Shown here one piece after another: positions 25,045 through 33,575 of a stretch of DNA of 64,000 nt. The notes under the pieces are model-generated. The model did no database searches, was not told where the DNA came from, and was given only the letters and a program-made list of their open reading frames with translations. Origin of the DNA: Ensifer adhaerens. Its GTDB lineage: Bacteria; Pseudomonadota; Alphaproteobacteria; Rhizobiales; Rhizobiaceae. The stretch is from contig NZ_CP083349.1 in the NCBI RefSeq assembly GCF_020035535.1, forward strand, positions 4,127,018 to 4,191,017. Reading direction: 5' to 3'. Both the position numbers and the translations under genes were made by a program. Within the stretch, counting starts at the first letter, position 1; the number at the start of each line of letters is the position of its first letter.

Positions 25045-26337
25045 ATGACCAAGTTTTCGACCGGCGGTCTGACCCGCCGCAGCCTGCTGAAGACCACCGC
25101 GACCGCTGCACTGTTCGGCGCGGTCAAGACGGCCTTCCCATCCGGTGCCTTTGCGCAAGGCTCCGGGCCGGAAACCACCAAGGCGGTACTCGGCTTCATC
25201 GCGCTTACCGACTCGGCGCCGCTGATCATCGCCAAGGAGAAGGGGCTCTTCGACAAATACGGCATGACCGACGTCGAGGTGGTCAAGCAGGCCTCCTGGG
25301 GCACGACGCGTGACAACCTGGTGCTGGGCTCCGCCGGTTCCGGCATCGATGGCGCCCATATCCTGACGCCGATGCCCTATCTGATCTCGACTGGAAAGGT
25401 CACCCAGAACAACCAGCCGCTGCCGATGGTTATCCTCGCCCGCCTCAATCTCGATGCGCAGGCGATCTCGGTCGGGCAGGCCTATGCCAATCTCAAGGTC
25501 GGTATCGACGCCTCCGCGCTCAAGGAAGCCTTCGCCAGGAAGAAGGCCGAAGGCGTCGCCGCCAAGGTGGCTATGACCTTCCCCGGCGGCACGCACGATC
25601 TCTGGATCCGCTACTGGCTCGCCGCCGGCGGCATCGATCCGGATAGCGATGTCGAAACCATCGTCGTGCCGCCGCCGCAGATGGTCGCCAACATGAAGGT
25701 CGGCACCATGGACTGTTTCTGCGTCGGTGAGCCCTGGAACGAGCAGCTCGTCAACCAGAAGATCGGCTACACCGCCGTCAACACCGCCGAGATCTGGAAC
25801 GAACATCCGGAAAAGTCCTTCGCCATGCGCGCGGACTGGGTGGAGAAGAACCCGCGCGCCGCCAAGGCGCTTACCATGGCCATCCAGGAAGCGGCGCAAT
25901 GGTGCGACGACATGACCAACAAGGACGAGCTGGCCAAGATCGTCGGCAAGCGCAGCTGGTTCAACGTGCCGCCGAAGGACATCGTCGATCGCCTCAAGGG
26001 CGAATACGACTACGGCAACGGCAAGATCGTCGAACAGAGTCCGCACTTCATGAAGTTCTGGCGCGATCACGCGTCCTATCCCTTCCAGAGCCACGATAGC
26101 TGGTTCCTGACCGAGAACATCCGCTGGGGCAAGTTCGCGCCCGATACCGACATCAAGGCGCTCGTCGCCAAGGTCAACCGCGAAGACATCTGGCGTGAGG
26201 CGGCCAAGGATCTGGGTGTGACCGACGTGCCGGCATCCACCTCGCGCGGCGTCGAAAAGTTCTTCGACGGCAAGGTCTTCGATCCCGCCGATCCGCAGGC
26301 GTACCTCAAGAGCCTTTCCATCTCGCGCGTCGCCTGA
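25045..26337 (+). CDS. nrtA: Nitrate ABC transporter, substrate-binding protein
   Basis: 430 residues. A twin-arginine signal (TRRSLLKTTATAALFG at 10-25, cleavage probably after AFA at 37) leads into VLGFIALTDSAPLIIAKEKGLFDKYG, the start of mature NrtA. Typical blocks are GAHILTPMPYLISTG near 110, FPGGTHDLWIRYWLAAGGIDPD near 180 and CFCVGEPWNEQLV near 225. It delivers nitrate, and often nitrite, to NrtB. The ATG at 25045 has AGAGG upstream and follows the antitermination leader. First gene of the long nrt-nir-nas operon. Confidence 0.94.
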   Translation: MTKFSTGGLTRRSLLKTTATAALFGAVKTAFPSGAFAQGSGPETTKAVLGFIALTDSAPLIIAKEKGLFDKYGMTDVEVVKQASWGTTRDNLVLGSAGSGIDGAHILTPMPYLISTGKVTQNNQPLPMVILARLNLDAQAISVGQAYANLKVGIDASALKEAFARKKAEGVAAKVAMTFPGGTHDLWIRYWLAAGGIDPDSDVETIVVPPPQMVANMKVGTMDCFCVGEPWNEQLVNQKIGYTAVNTAEIWNEHPEKSFAMRADWVEKNPRAAKALTMAIQEAAQWCDDMTNKDELAKIVGKRSWFNVPPKDIVDRLKGEYDYGNGKIVEQSPHFMKFWRDHASYPFQSHDSWFLTENIRWGKFAPDTDIKALVAKVNREDIWREAAKDLGVTDVPASTSRGVEKFFDGKVFDPADPQAYLKSLSISRVA

Positions 26338-26344
26338 CCATTGC

Positions 26345-26380
26345 GACGGTCGCGGCCAGTGCTTCGCGACCGTCCGTTTT
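26345..26380 (+). terminator. Terminator-like hairpin between nrtA and nrtB
   Basis: GACGGTCGCG, 10-base loop, CGCGACCGTC, then CGTTTTCG: a perfect 10-bp stem with a short U run in the 64-bp gap after nrtA. Such hairpins often follow binding-protein genes, ending part of the transcripts and protecting the upstream mRNA, so that more binding protein than permease is made. Confidence 0.7.
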
Positions 26381-26401
26381 CGAATTCCAAGGAGAACGGC
26401 C

Positions 26402-27295
26402 ATGACCGTCACCAACCTCAAACTCAAGGACCAGTCGGCGCCGCGGCCTGCCGCGCGCGTGATCGCCTTGACCCACTCGGCAAAGCCTGGAAGCAGCCGT
26501 CCGTGGCTCGCACGGATCACCGCCGGTGCTGCCAACATTGCGCCGCTTATCGTCACCCTGTCGTTGATCCTCATCGCCTGGCAAATCCTCTGTTCGGCGC
26601 CTGATTCCAGCCTGCCGTCACCGACGCGCGTGATGGAAGAAAGCTGGGAGCTGATCGCCCATCCCTTCTATGTCGGTCAGGGCGTCGACCAGGGGCTTTT
26701 CTGGCACATCGCGGCAAGCCTGCAGCGCGTCGCGGTCGGCTATGCACTCGCCGCCGTCGTCGGCATCGCGCTCGGCGCGCTGGTCGGCCAGAGCCAGCTT
26801 GCCATGCGCGGACTCGATCCGATCTTCCAGGTGCTGCGCACCGTGCCGCCGCTCGCCTGGCTGCCGCTGTCGCTTGCCGCCTTTCAGGACGGCAATCCCT
26901 CGGCGATCTTCGTGATCTTCATCACCGCTATCTGGCCGATCATCATCAACACCGCCGTCGGCATCCGCAACATCCCGCAGGACTACCAGAACGTCGCCAA
27001 GGTGCTGCGTCTCAACGCATTCGAATACTTTGCCAAGATCATGCTGCCGGCCGCAGCCCCCTACATCTTCACCGGCCTTCGCATCGGTATCGGTCTCTCC
27101 TGGCTGGCTATCGTCGCGGCCGAAATGCTGATCGGCGGCGTCGGCATCGGCTTCTTCATCTGGGACGCCTGGAACTCCTCGCTGATCAGCGACATCATCG
27201 TCGCGCTGATCTATGTCGGCATCGTCGGCTTCCTGCTCGATCGCCTCATCGCCCTCGTCGGCCGCGTCGTCACCCGCGGCACCGCAACCGCTTGA
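26402..27295 (+). CDS. nrtB: Nitrate ABC transporter, permease
   Basis: 297 residues with about six spans after a polar N-terminal tail of about 40 residues. The EAA-like loop NVAKVLRLNAFEYFAKIMLPAAAPYIFTGLRIGIGLSWLAIVAAEML (about 199-245) is typical of NrtB/SsuC-type permeases. It forms the membrane channel for nitrate with NrtC as ATPase. AAGGAGAACGGCC precedes the ATG. Ends with the stop just before nrtC. Confidence 0.93.
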   Translation: MTVTNLKLKDQSAPRPAARVIALTHSAKPGSSRPWLARITAGAANIAPLIVTLSLILIAWQILCSAPDSSLPSPTRVMEESWELIAHPFYVGQGVDQGLFWHIAASLQRVAVGYALAAVVGIALGALVGQSQLAMRGLDPIFQVLRTVPPLAWLPLSLAAFQDGNPSAIFVIFITAIWPIIINTAVGIRNIPQDYQNVAKVLRLNAFEYFAKIMLPAAAPYIFTGLRIGIGLSWLAIVAAEMLIGGVGIGFFIWDAWNSSLISDIIVALIYVGIVGFLLDRLIALVGRVVTRGTATA

Positions 27296-27309
27296 GAGAG
27301 GGGAAAGCC

Positions 27310-28110
27310 ATGACCAAGAGCTATCTTTCGCTGGAACTGATCGACAAGAGTTTTGAGCGCGGCGGCACCCGCACAGAAGTGCTGAAGCAGGTGTCGCTAT
27401 CTGTCGACAAGGGCGAGTTCATCTCGATCATCGGTCATTCCGGCTGCGGCAAGTCGACCTTGCTCAACATCGTTGCCGGCCTGACCCAGGCGACGACCGG
27501 CGTCGTACTGCTCGACGGCCGGGTTGCCGACGAGCCGGGGCCGGACCGTGCCGTCGTCTTCCAGAACCATTCGCTGCTGCCTTGGCTGACGGTCTACGAG
27601 AACGTCCGCCTCGGCGTCGACAAGGTCTTCCGCGCGACGAAAGCCAAGGCCGAGCGTCACGACTGGACGATGCGCAACCTCGAGCTCGTGCAGATGGCGC
27701 ATGCGGCCGAGAAGCGCCCGTCGGAAATCTCCGGCGGCATGAAGCAGCGTGTCGGCATTGCCCGCGCGCTTGCCATGGAGCCGAAGGTGCTGCTGCTCGA
27801 CGAGCCTTTCGGCGCGCTCGATGCGCTGACTCGCGCGCATCTTCAGGACCAGGTGATGCAGATCCACGCGGAACTCGGAAACACCGTGCTGATGATCACC
27901 CACGATGTCGACGAGGCGGTGCTGCTTTCCGATCGCATCGTCATGATGACCAACGGGCCGTCGGCCCGCATCGGCGAGATCCTCGACGTGCCGCTCGCCC
28001 GTCCGCGCCGGCGTATCGAGCTTGCCGGCGACCGAACCTACCTCAAATGCCGCGAAGCCGTGCTCAAGTTTCTCTACGAGCGCCACCGCTTCGTCGAAGC
28101 TGCGGAGTGA
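27310..28110 (+). CDS. nrtC: Nitrate ABC transporter, ATP-binding protein
   Basis: 266 residues: Walker A GHSGCGKST near 44, ISGGMKQRVGIARAL signature near 143, Walker B VLLLDEPFGALDALTR near 161, and switch His in ITHDVDEAVLLSDRIVMM. It is the single-domain type; the C-terminal NrtA-like domain of cyanobacterial NrtC is absent, so it could also be named nrtD. ATG at 27310 is preceded by GAGAGGGGAA. It starts 14 bases after nrtB. Confidence 0.9.
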   Translation: MTKSYLSLELIDKSFERGGTRTEVLKQVSLSVDKGEFISIIGHSGCGKSTLLNIVAGLTQATTGVVLLDGRVADEPGPDRAVVFQNHSLLPWLTVYENVRLGVDKVFRATKAKAERHDWTMRNLELVQMAHAAEKRPSEISGGMKQRVGIARALAMEPKVLLLDEPFGALDALTRAHLQDQVMQIHAELGNTVLMITHDVDEAVLLSDRIVMMTNGPSARIGEILDVPLARPRRRIELAGDRTYLKCREAVLKFLYERHRFVEAAE

Positions 28111-28115
28111 TCACC

Positions 28116-30578
28116 ATGGCCGAACACACCCCCGAAAAGCTCGTGATCGTCGGCAACGGCATGGCGCCGGGCCGCATGCTGGAAGAATTGTTCGAGAAGG
28201 CGCCCGGTCGCTACGCGGTGACGATCTTCAACGCCGAGCCACGCGTCAACTATGACCGCATCATGCTCTCGCCGGTGCTTTCGGGCGAGAAGGACTACGA
28301 ACAAATCATCATCCATGGCGACGGCTGGTACATCAAGCATGGCATCACGCTGTACAAGGGTCACAAGATCGTTGCCATCGACCGTACCGCCAAGACAGTC
28401 ACGTCGGACCATGGCGTGACGGAGAGCTACGACAAGCTGGTGATCGCAACGGGTTCGGTGCCCTTCATCATTCCGGTCCCGGGCAAGGATCTGCGCGGTG
28501 TCATCACCTATCGCGATCTCGACGATGTGCAGGCGATGCTGCTTGCGGCCCAGTCACGCGAAAAGGCTGTCGTCATCGGTGGCGGTCTCCTCGGTCTTGA
28601 GGCTGCGGCCGGCCTCAATGCCCGCGGCATGGACGTGACCGTCCTGCACGTCATGCCGACTTTGATGGAGCGACAGCTCGACCCGGCCGCCGGCTACCTG
28701 TTGCAGAAGGCGGTCGAGGAGCGCGGCATCAAGGTCATTACCAAGGCGAATACCAAGCGGATCGTCGGCGATGAGAAAGTCGAGGGCATCGAGCTCGATG
28801 ACGGCCGCATCATCCAGGCGACCCTGGTCGTGATGGCGGTGGGCATCCGGCCGAATGTCGGCCTTGCCAAGGAGGCGGGGCTTGCCACCAATCGCGGCAT
28901 CGTCGTCGATGCCGGCATGCAGACCTCCGACGGGCACATCATGGCGCTCGGCGAATGCGCCGAGGTCGGCGGCGTGGTCTATGGCCTGGTGGCGCCGCTC
29001 TACGAGATGGCGAGAATTGCCGCACGACACCTGGCCGGCGATCGCAGCGGTGCCTTCGTCCATTCCGATACGCCAACAAAACTGAAGGTAACCGGCATCA
29101 ACCTCTATTCGGTCGGCGACTTCGCCGATGGGGATGGGCGCGAGGAAATCGTCCTTCGCGACGCCACCGCCGGCGTCTACAAGCGCCTGGTCCTCAAGGA
29201 AAACCGGATCATCGGCACGGTGCTCTATGGAGAGACCGGTGACGGCGCCTGGTTCAACGATCTGATGAAGCGTGGAACCGACATCACCGAAATGCGTGAA
29301 ACACTGATCTTCGGCCAGGCCTACCAGGGTGGATCGCCCCTGGACCCTATGGCGGCCGTTGCAGCCTTGCCGGATGATGCGGAGATCTGCGGCTGCAACG
29401 GCGTCTGCAAGGGCAAGATTGTCTCGACGATCGGGGACAAGGGCCTGACCTCGCTCGACGACGTGCGCGCTCATACCAAGGCGTCCGCCTCCTGCGGCTC
29501 CTGCACCGGTCTCGTCGAGCAATTGATGTCGCTGACGCTCGGCAATAGCTACAATCCGGCCGCCGTCCAACCGATGTGCACCTGCACCGAGCTCGGCCAT
29601 GATGATGTCCGTCGGCTGATCAAGGCCAAGGGCCTGAAGACCATTCCTGCCGTGATGCAGGAGCTGGAGTGGAAGACCTCCTGCGGCTGCGCCAAGTGCC
29701 GCCCGGCGCTCAACTACTACCTCGTCTGCGACTGGCCGGACGAATATGCCGACGACTACCAGTCGCGTTTCATCAACGAACGCGTTCACGCCAACATCCA
29801 GAAGGACGGCACCTATTCGGTCGTGCCGCGCATGTGGGGCGGCGTCACCAATTCCGGCGAACTGCGCGCCATTGCCGACGTGGTCGACAAGTTCGAGATC
29901 CCCCTGGTCAAGGTGACCGGGGGCCAGCGCATCGACCTGCTCGGCATCGAAAAGGAAGATCTGCCGGCCGTCTGGGCCGATCTCGGCAAGGCCGGCTTCG
30001 TCTCCGGCCAAGCCTATGCCAAGGGCCTGCGCACGGTGAAAACCTGCGTCGGCTCCGACTGGTGCCGCTTCGGCACGCAGGATTCGACCGGCCTCGGCAT
30101 TCGCATCGAAAAGTTCATGTGGGGGTCCTGGACGCCCGCCAAGTTGAAGATGGCCGTCTCCGGCTGTCCGCGCAATTGCGCGGAGGCGACCTGCAAGGAC
30201 ATCGGCGTCATCAGCGTCGACAGCGGTTTCGAGATCCATTTCGCCGGCGCCGCCGGTCTCGACATCAAGGGCACGGAAGTCCTTGGCCTGGTCAAGACCG
30301 AGGACGAGGCGCTGGAGCATATCGTGGCGCTGACGCAGATGTACCGCGAGCAGGCACGCTACCTCGAGCGCATCTACAAATGGGCGAAACGCGTCGGCCT
30401 CGACGAGATCCGCCGCCAGATCATGGGCGATGCCGAGAAGCGCAAGGCCTGTTTCGACCGCTTCGTCTTCAGCCAGAAATTCGCCCAGGTCGATCCCTGG
30501 TCGGAGCGCGTCTCCGGCAAGGACAAGCACGAGTTCCGGCCGATGGCGACGGTCGGTTTTTCCCAAGCTGCGGAGTGA
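28116..30578 (+). CDS. nirB: Assimilatory nitrite reductase [NAD(P)H], large subunit
   Basis: 820 residues. N-terminal FAD/NAD(P)H domain (VIVGNGMAPGRMLEEL near 9; VVIGGGLLGLEAAAGL near 150), BFD-type [2Fe-2S] region with CGCNGVCKG and SCGSCTGL (about 425-470), a second cysteine cluster CTCTEL ... CGCAKCRP, then the nitrite/sulfite reductase domains. The 4Fe-4S/siroheme site is TCVGSDWCRFG and SGCPRNCAEATCKD (about 643-700). It reduces nitrite to ammonium in the cytoplasm with NirD. The ATG at 28116 starts 5 bases after nrtC; the frame stays open far upstream inside nrtC, but that part is not family-like. Confidence 0.96.
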   Translation: MAEHTPEKLVIVGNGMAPGRMLEELFEKAPGRYAVTIFNAEPRVNYDRIMLSPVLSGEKDYEQIIIHGDGWYIKHGITLYKGHKIVAIDRTAKTVTSDHGVTESYDKLVIATGSVPFIIPVPGKDLRGVITYRDLDDVQAMLLAAQSREKAVVIGGGLLGLEAAAGLNARGMDVTVLHVMPTLMERQLDPAAGYLLQKAVEERGIKVITKANTKRIVGDEKVEGIELDDGRIIQATLVVMAVGIRPNVGLAKEAGLATNRGIVVDAGMQTSDGHIMALGECAEVGGVVYGLVAPLYEMARIAARHLAGDRSGAFVHSDTPTKLKVTGINLYSVGDFADGDGREEIVLRDATAGVYKRLVLKENRIIGTVLYGETGDGAWFNDLMKRGTDITEMRETLIFGQAYQGGSPLDPMAAVAALPDDAEICGCNGVCKGKIVSTIGDKGLTSLDDVRAHTKASASCGSCTGLVEQLMSLTLGNSYNPAAVQPMCTCTELGHDDVRRLIKAKGLKTIPAVMQELEWKTSCGCAKCRPALNYYLVCDWPDEYADDYQSRFINERVHANIQKDGTYSVVPRMWGGVTNSGELRAIADVVDKFEIPLVKVTGGQRIDLLGIEKEDLPAVWADLGKAGFVSGQAYAKGLRTVKTCVGSDWCRFGTQDSTGLGIRIEKFMWGSWTPAKLKMAVSGCPRNCAEATCKDIGVISVDSGFEIHFAGAAGLDIKGTEVLGLVKTEDEALEHIVALTQMYREQARYLERIYKWAKRVGLDEIRRQIMGDAEKRKACFDRFVFSQKFAQVDPWSERVSGKDKHEFRPMATVGFSQAAE

Positions 30579-30582
30579 GGTG

Positions 30583-30918
30583 ATGGATATGAACTGGCAT
30601 CCGATCGGCGATATATCCGACATTCCCCTGAGGGGCGCGCGCTGCGTGAAGACGCCTGAGGGCAAGATCGCGGTGTTCCGCACTGCCGAAAACGAGGTCT
30701 TCGCCATCGAGGATCATTGCCCGCATAGGGGCGGGCCGCTGTCGCAGGGCATCGTCCACGGTGCTGCGGTGACCTGCCCCTTGCACAATTGGGTGATCTC
30801 GCTCGAAACCGGCAAGGCGCTCGGGGCGGACGAGGGCGCGGTGCGCACGATCCCGGTGCGCATTGAAGGCGGCGCGCTCTTCATCGCGCTCGAAAGCCTG
30901 CTGATTGCGGCGGAATAG
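30583..30918 (+). CDS. nirD: Nitrite reductase small subunit (Rieske-type)
   Basis: 111 residues with a Rieske [2Fe-2S] fold: DHCPHRGGPLSQG near residue 44 and CPLHNWVISLETGKA near 65 give the C-x-H ... C-x2-H ligands. Many NirD proteins have lost these; here all four are kept, so a cluster is likely. It partners NirB in nitrite reduction. It starts 4 bases after nirB in a GTGAGGTG context and is followed 2 bases later by nasA. Confidence 0.93.
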   Translation: MDMNWHPIGDISDIPLRGARCVKTPEGKIAVFRTAENEVFAIEDHCPHRGGPLSQGIVHGAAVTCPLHNWVISLETGKALGADEGAVRTIPVRIEGGALFIALESLLIAAE

Positions 30919-30920
30919 CC

Positions 30921-33575
30921 ATGGAGCGGGAGGTCAAGACCACCTGTCCCTATTGCGGCGTCGGCTGCGGCGTCATCGCAGCAGTCGATGATAGCGGCGG
31001 CGTCGCCGTCCGCGGGGACGGCGATCATCCTGCCAATTTCGGCAGGCTCTGCTCCAAGGGCTCGGCGCTTGCCGAAACGCTCGACCTCGACGGCCGGCTG
31101 CTGCATCCGGAAATCGGCGGCGAGCAGGCCGGATGGGACGAGGCGCTCGATCTCGTCTCGGAGCGCTTCGTTCAGACGATTGCCGAACACGGGCCGGATT
31201 CAGTCGCCTTCTACGTCTCCGGGCAATTGCTGACCGAAGACTATTACGTCGCCAACAAGCTGATGAAGGGCTTCATCGGCTCCGGCAATATCGACACCAA
31301 TTCGCGGCTCTGCATGTCGTCGTCCGTTGCCGGCCATCGCCGTGCCTTCGGCTCGGACACGGTACCCGGCTGCTATGAGGACCTGGAACTCGCCGACCTC
31401 GTGGTCATCACCGGGTCCAATCTCGCCTGGTGCCATCCGGTGCTCTACCAGCGCCTTGCGGCAGCCAAGGCGGCGCGACCGCACATGCGCGTGGTGGTGA
31501 TCGATCCGCGCCGCACGATGACCGCCGATATCGCCGACTTGCATCTGGCAATCCGCCCCGATGGCGACGTGGCGCTGTTCAATGCGCTCTTCGCCCATCT
31601 GGCGGCAAGTGCGGCCCTCGACCATGCCTATGTCGCCGCCCACACCAGCGGCTTTGCCGAAGCCCTCGCCACGGCCGCGATCGATGAAGCGGCGTTGGTC
31701 CGTGCGACGGGCCTCGAACCGTCGGAAATAGCTGCCTTCTTCCACCTGTTCGAAACGACGGAAAAGGTCGTCACCTGCTACAGCCAGGGTGTCAACCAGT
31801 CCTCCGTCGGCACCGACAAGGTCAACGCCATCATCAATTGTCATCTGGCGACCGGCCGTATTGGTCGGCCGGGCATGGGGCCGTTTTCGCTTACCGGTCA
31901 GCCCAATGCCATGGGTGGTCGCGAGGTCGGCGGCCTCGCCAACATGCTCGCCGCCCACATGGACATCGAGAAGGCCGGGCATCGGGATCAGGTGCGCCGC
32001 TTCTGGGGCGCGCCGTCGATTGCCACCAAGCCGGGGCTGAAGGCCGTCGATATGTTCGGCGCCGTTGCCGATGGCCGCATCAAGGCGATCTGGATCATGG
32101 CGACCAATCCGGTTGTCTCCATGCCGGATGCCGATGCCGTCGAAGCCGCACTCGAAGCCTGTCCCTTCGTCGTCGTCTCCGATGTGCTCCGAGAAACCGA
32201 CACCGCCCGCCACGCCCATGTGCTGCTCCCCTCGCTCGGTTGGGGGGAAAAGGACGGGACCGTCACCAATTCCGAGCGCCGCGTCTCACGCCAGCGCGGC
32301 TTTCTCACTGTACCCGGCGAGGCGCGCGCCGACTGGTGGCAGCTTGCCGAGGTCGCCCGGCGCATGGGGTTCGAGGGAGCTTTCGCTTTTGCTTCTCCCG
32401 CCGAAATCTTTGCCGAACACGCCGGTCTTTCGGCCTTCGAGAACGACGGGCGGCGCGATTTCGACATCGGTGCGCATGCGGAGATCGCCGCTGTCGATTA
32501 CGACGCGCTCGCACCTTTCCAGTGGCCGCAGCCGCGAGGAGGGCCAGGGCGCGAGACCCGCTTCTTTGCCGATGGCGGCTTCTTTCATGCGGATGGGCGC
32601 GCCCGTTTCGTGGCGGCGGAAAGCGCCGTACCGGATCGCGTCAGCGAGGACTTTCCCTTCACCTTGAACACCGGCCGCGTGCGCGACCACTGGCACACGA
32701 TGACCCGCACTGGCAAAAGCGCGCGGCTCTCGGCCCATCTCGCCGAGCCTTTCGCCGAGATCCACCCGCGCGATGCGACGGACCTCGGCATCGCTGCGGC
32801 CGATCTCGTCGTGCTCGAAAGCCCCCATGGTTCGGCGATCGTGCGCGCGCTGATCACCGAGCGCCAGGCGCGCGGCAATCTCTTCGTGCCCATGCACTGG
32901 AACGACCAGTTCGCGGCGATGGCGCGCATCGATGCGCTGGTTCCGCCGGTCACTGATCCGGTCTCCGGCCAGCCGGCTTCGAAAAATGCTGCCGTTGCGA
33001 TTTGCCGTTTTTCTGCCTCGACCTACGGTTTTGCAGTCAGCGCCGCAAAGCCCTCGGGTCTCGATCTCGACTATTGGGCCGTCGCCAGGGCGAAAGGCGG
33101 TTGGCGTCTGGAACTTGCTGTGGAAGCGGCGCCGGAGGATTGGATCGGCTGGTGCCGCGAGACCTTCGGATTGCCTCGAGATATTGAGCCGATCGGTTAT
33201 GCCGACGGCCCCACCGGCCAGCGCCGCCTTGCTTTCTTCGGCGGCGATCGCCTGCTGCTGGCACTCTTTCTGGCGCAGGAGCCGGTTGCCGTTGCCCGCA
33301 ACTGGGCAGTCGAGCAGCTGAGCGCCTTGCACGCCGATTTGCGCATGCGCTTCGCGCTCGTCGCCGGCCGGCCCGGCGCGGACAGGCCCGACCCGGGGGC
33401 GACCGTCTGCTCCTGCTTCAATGTCGGCGTCAACCAGATCGTTGCCGCCGTCCGCGGCGGCTGCCGCTCGGTCGAAGCGGTCGGGCAGGCCGTGAGTGCC
33501 GGAACCAATTGCGGCTCTTGCCGCGCCGAAATCAGGGGGATCGTCGATGGATGCCTTGCTGCCGCTGCGGAATGA
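30921..33575 (+). CDS. nasA: Assimilatory nitrate reductase, catalytic subunit
   Basis: 884 residues. [4Fe-4S] ligands in TCPYCGVGCGV (C9, C12, C16) and LCSKG (C44), molybdopterin domains with SRLCMSSSVAGHRRAFGSD and GPFSLTGQPNAMGGREVGGLAN, and a C-terminal molybdopterin dinucleotide-binding domain with LNTGRVRDHWHTMTRTGKS. A BFD-like [2Fe-2S] domain at the C-terminus (about 830-884: VCSCFNVGVNQ ... TNCGSCRAEI) is found in many NasA/NarB enzymes. It reduces nitrate to nitrite in the cytoplasm. Its end overlaps cysG by 29 bases. No separate electron-donor subunit (NasC type) is encoded nearby. Confidence 0.95.
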   Translation: MEREVKTTCPYCGVGCGVIAAVDDSGGVAVRGDGDHPANFGRLCSKGSALAETLDLDGRLLHPEIGGEQAGWDEALDLVSERFVQTIAEHGPDSVAFYVSGQLLTEDYYVANKLMKGFIGSGNIDTNSRLCMSSSVAGHRRAFGSDTVPGCYEDLELADLVVITGSNLAWCHPVLYQRLAAAKAARPHMRVVVIDPRRTMTADIADLHLAIRPDGDVALFNALFAHLAASAALDHAYVAAHTSGFAEALATAAIDEAALVRATGLEPSEIAAFFHLFETTEKVVTCYSQGVNQSSVGTDKVNAIINCHLATGRIGRPGMGPFSLTGQPNAMGGREVGGLANMLAAHMDIEKAGHRDQVRRFWGAPSIATKPGLKAVDMFGAVADGRIKAIWIMATNPVVSMPDADAVEAALEACPFVVVSDVLRETDTARHAHVLLPSLGWGEKDGTVTNSERRVSRQRGFLTVPGEARADWWQLAEVARRMGFEGAFAFASPAEIFAEHAGLSAFENDGRRDFDIGAHAEIAAVDYDALAPFQWPQPRGGPGRETRFFADGGFFHADGRARFVAAESAVPDRVSEDFPFTLNTGRVRDHWHTMTRTGKSARLSAHLAEPFAEIHPRDATDLGIAAADLVVLESPHGSAIVRALITERQARGNLFVPMHWNDQFAAMARIDALVPPVTDPVSGQPASKNAAVAICRFSASTYGFAVSAAKPSGLDLDYWAVARAKGGWRLELAVEAAPEDWIGWCRETFGLPRDIEPIGYADGPTGQRRLAFFGGDRLLLALFLAQEPVAVARNWAVEQLSALHADLRMRFALVAGRPGADRPDPGATVCSCFNVGVNQIVAAVRGGCRSVEAVGQAVSAGTNCGSCRAEIRGIVDGCLAAAAE

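Noticed and set aside
27582..28115. Upstream extension of nirB inside nrtC
   Set aside because: The frame is open but arginine-rich and not NirB-like; the ATG at 28116 gives the normal NirB N-terminus.
28554..30707. Minus-strand frame of over 2 kb opposite nirB
   Set aside because: nirB on the plus strand carries all cofactor motifs; the antisense frame has none and arises from third-position G+C bias.
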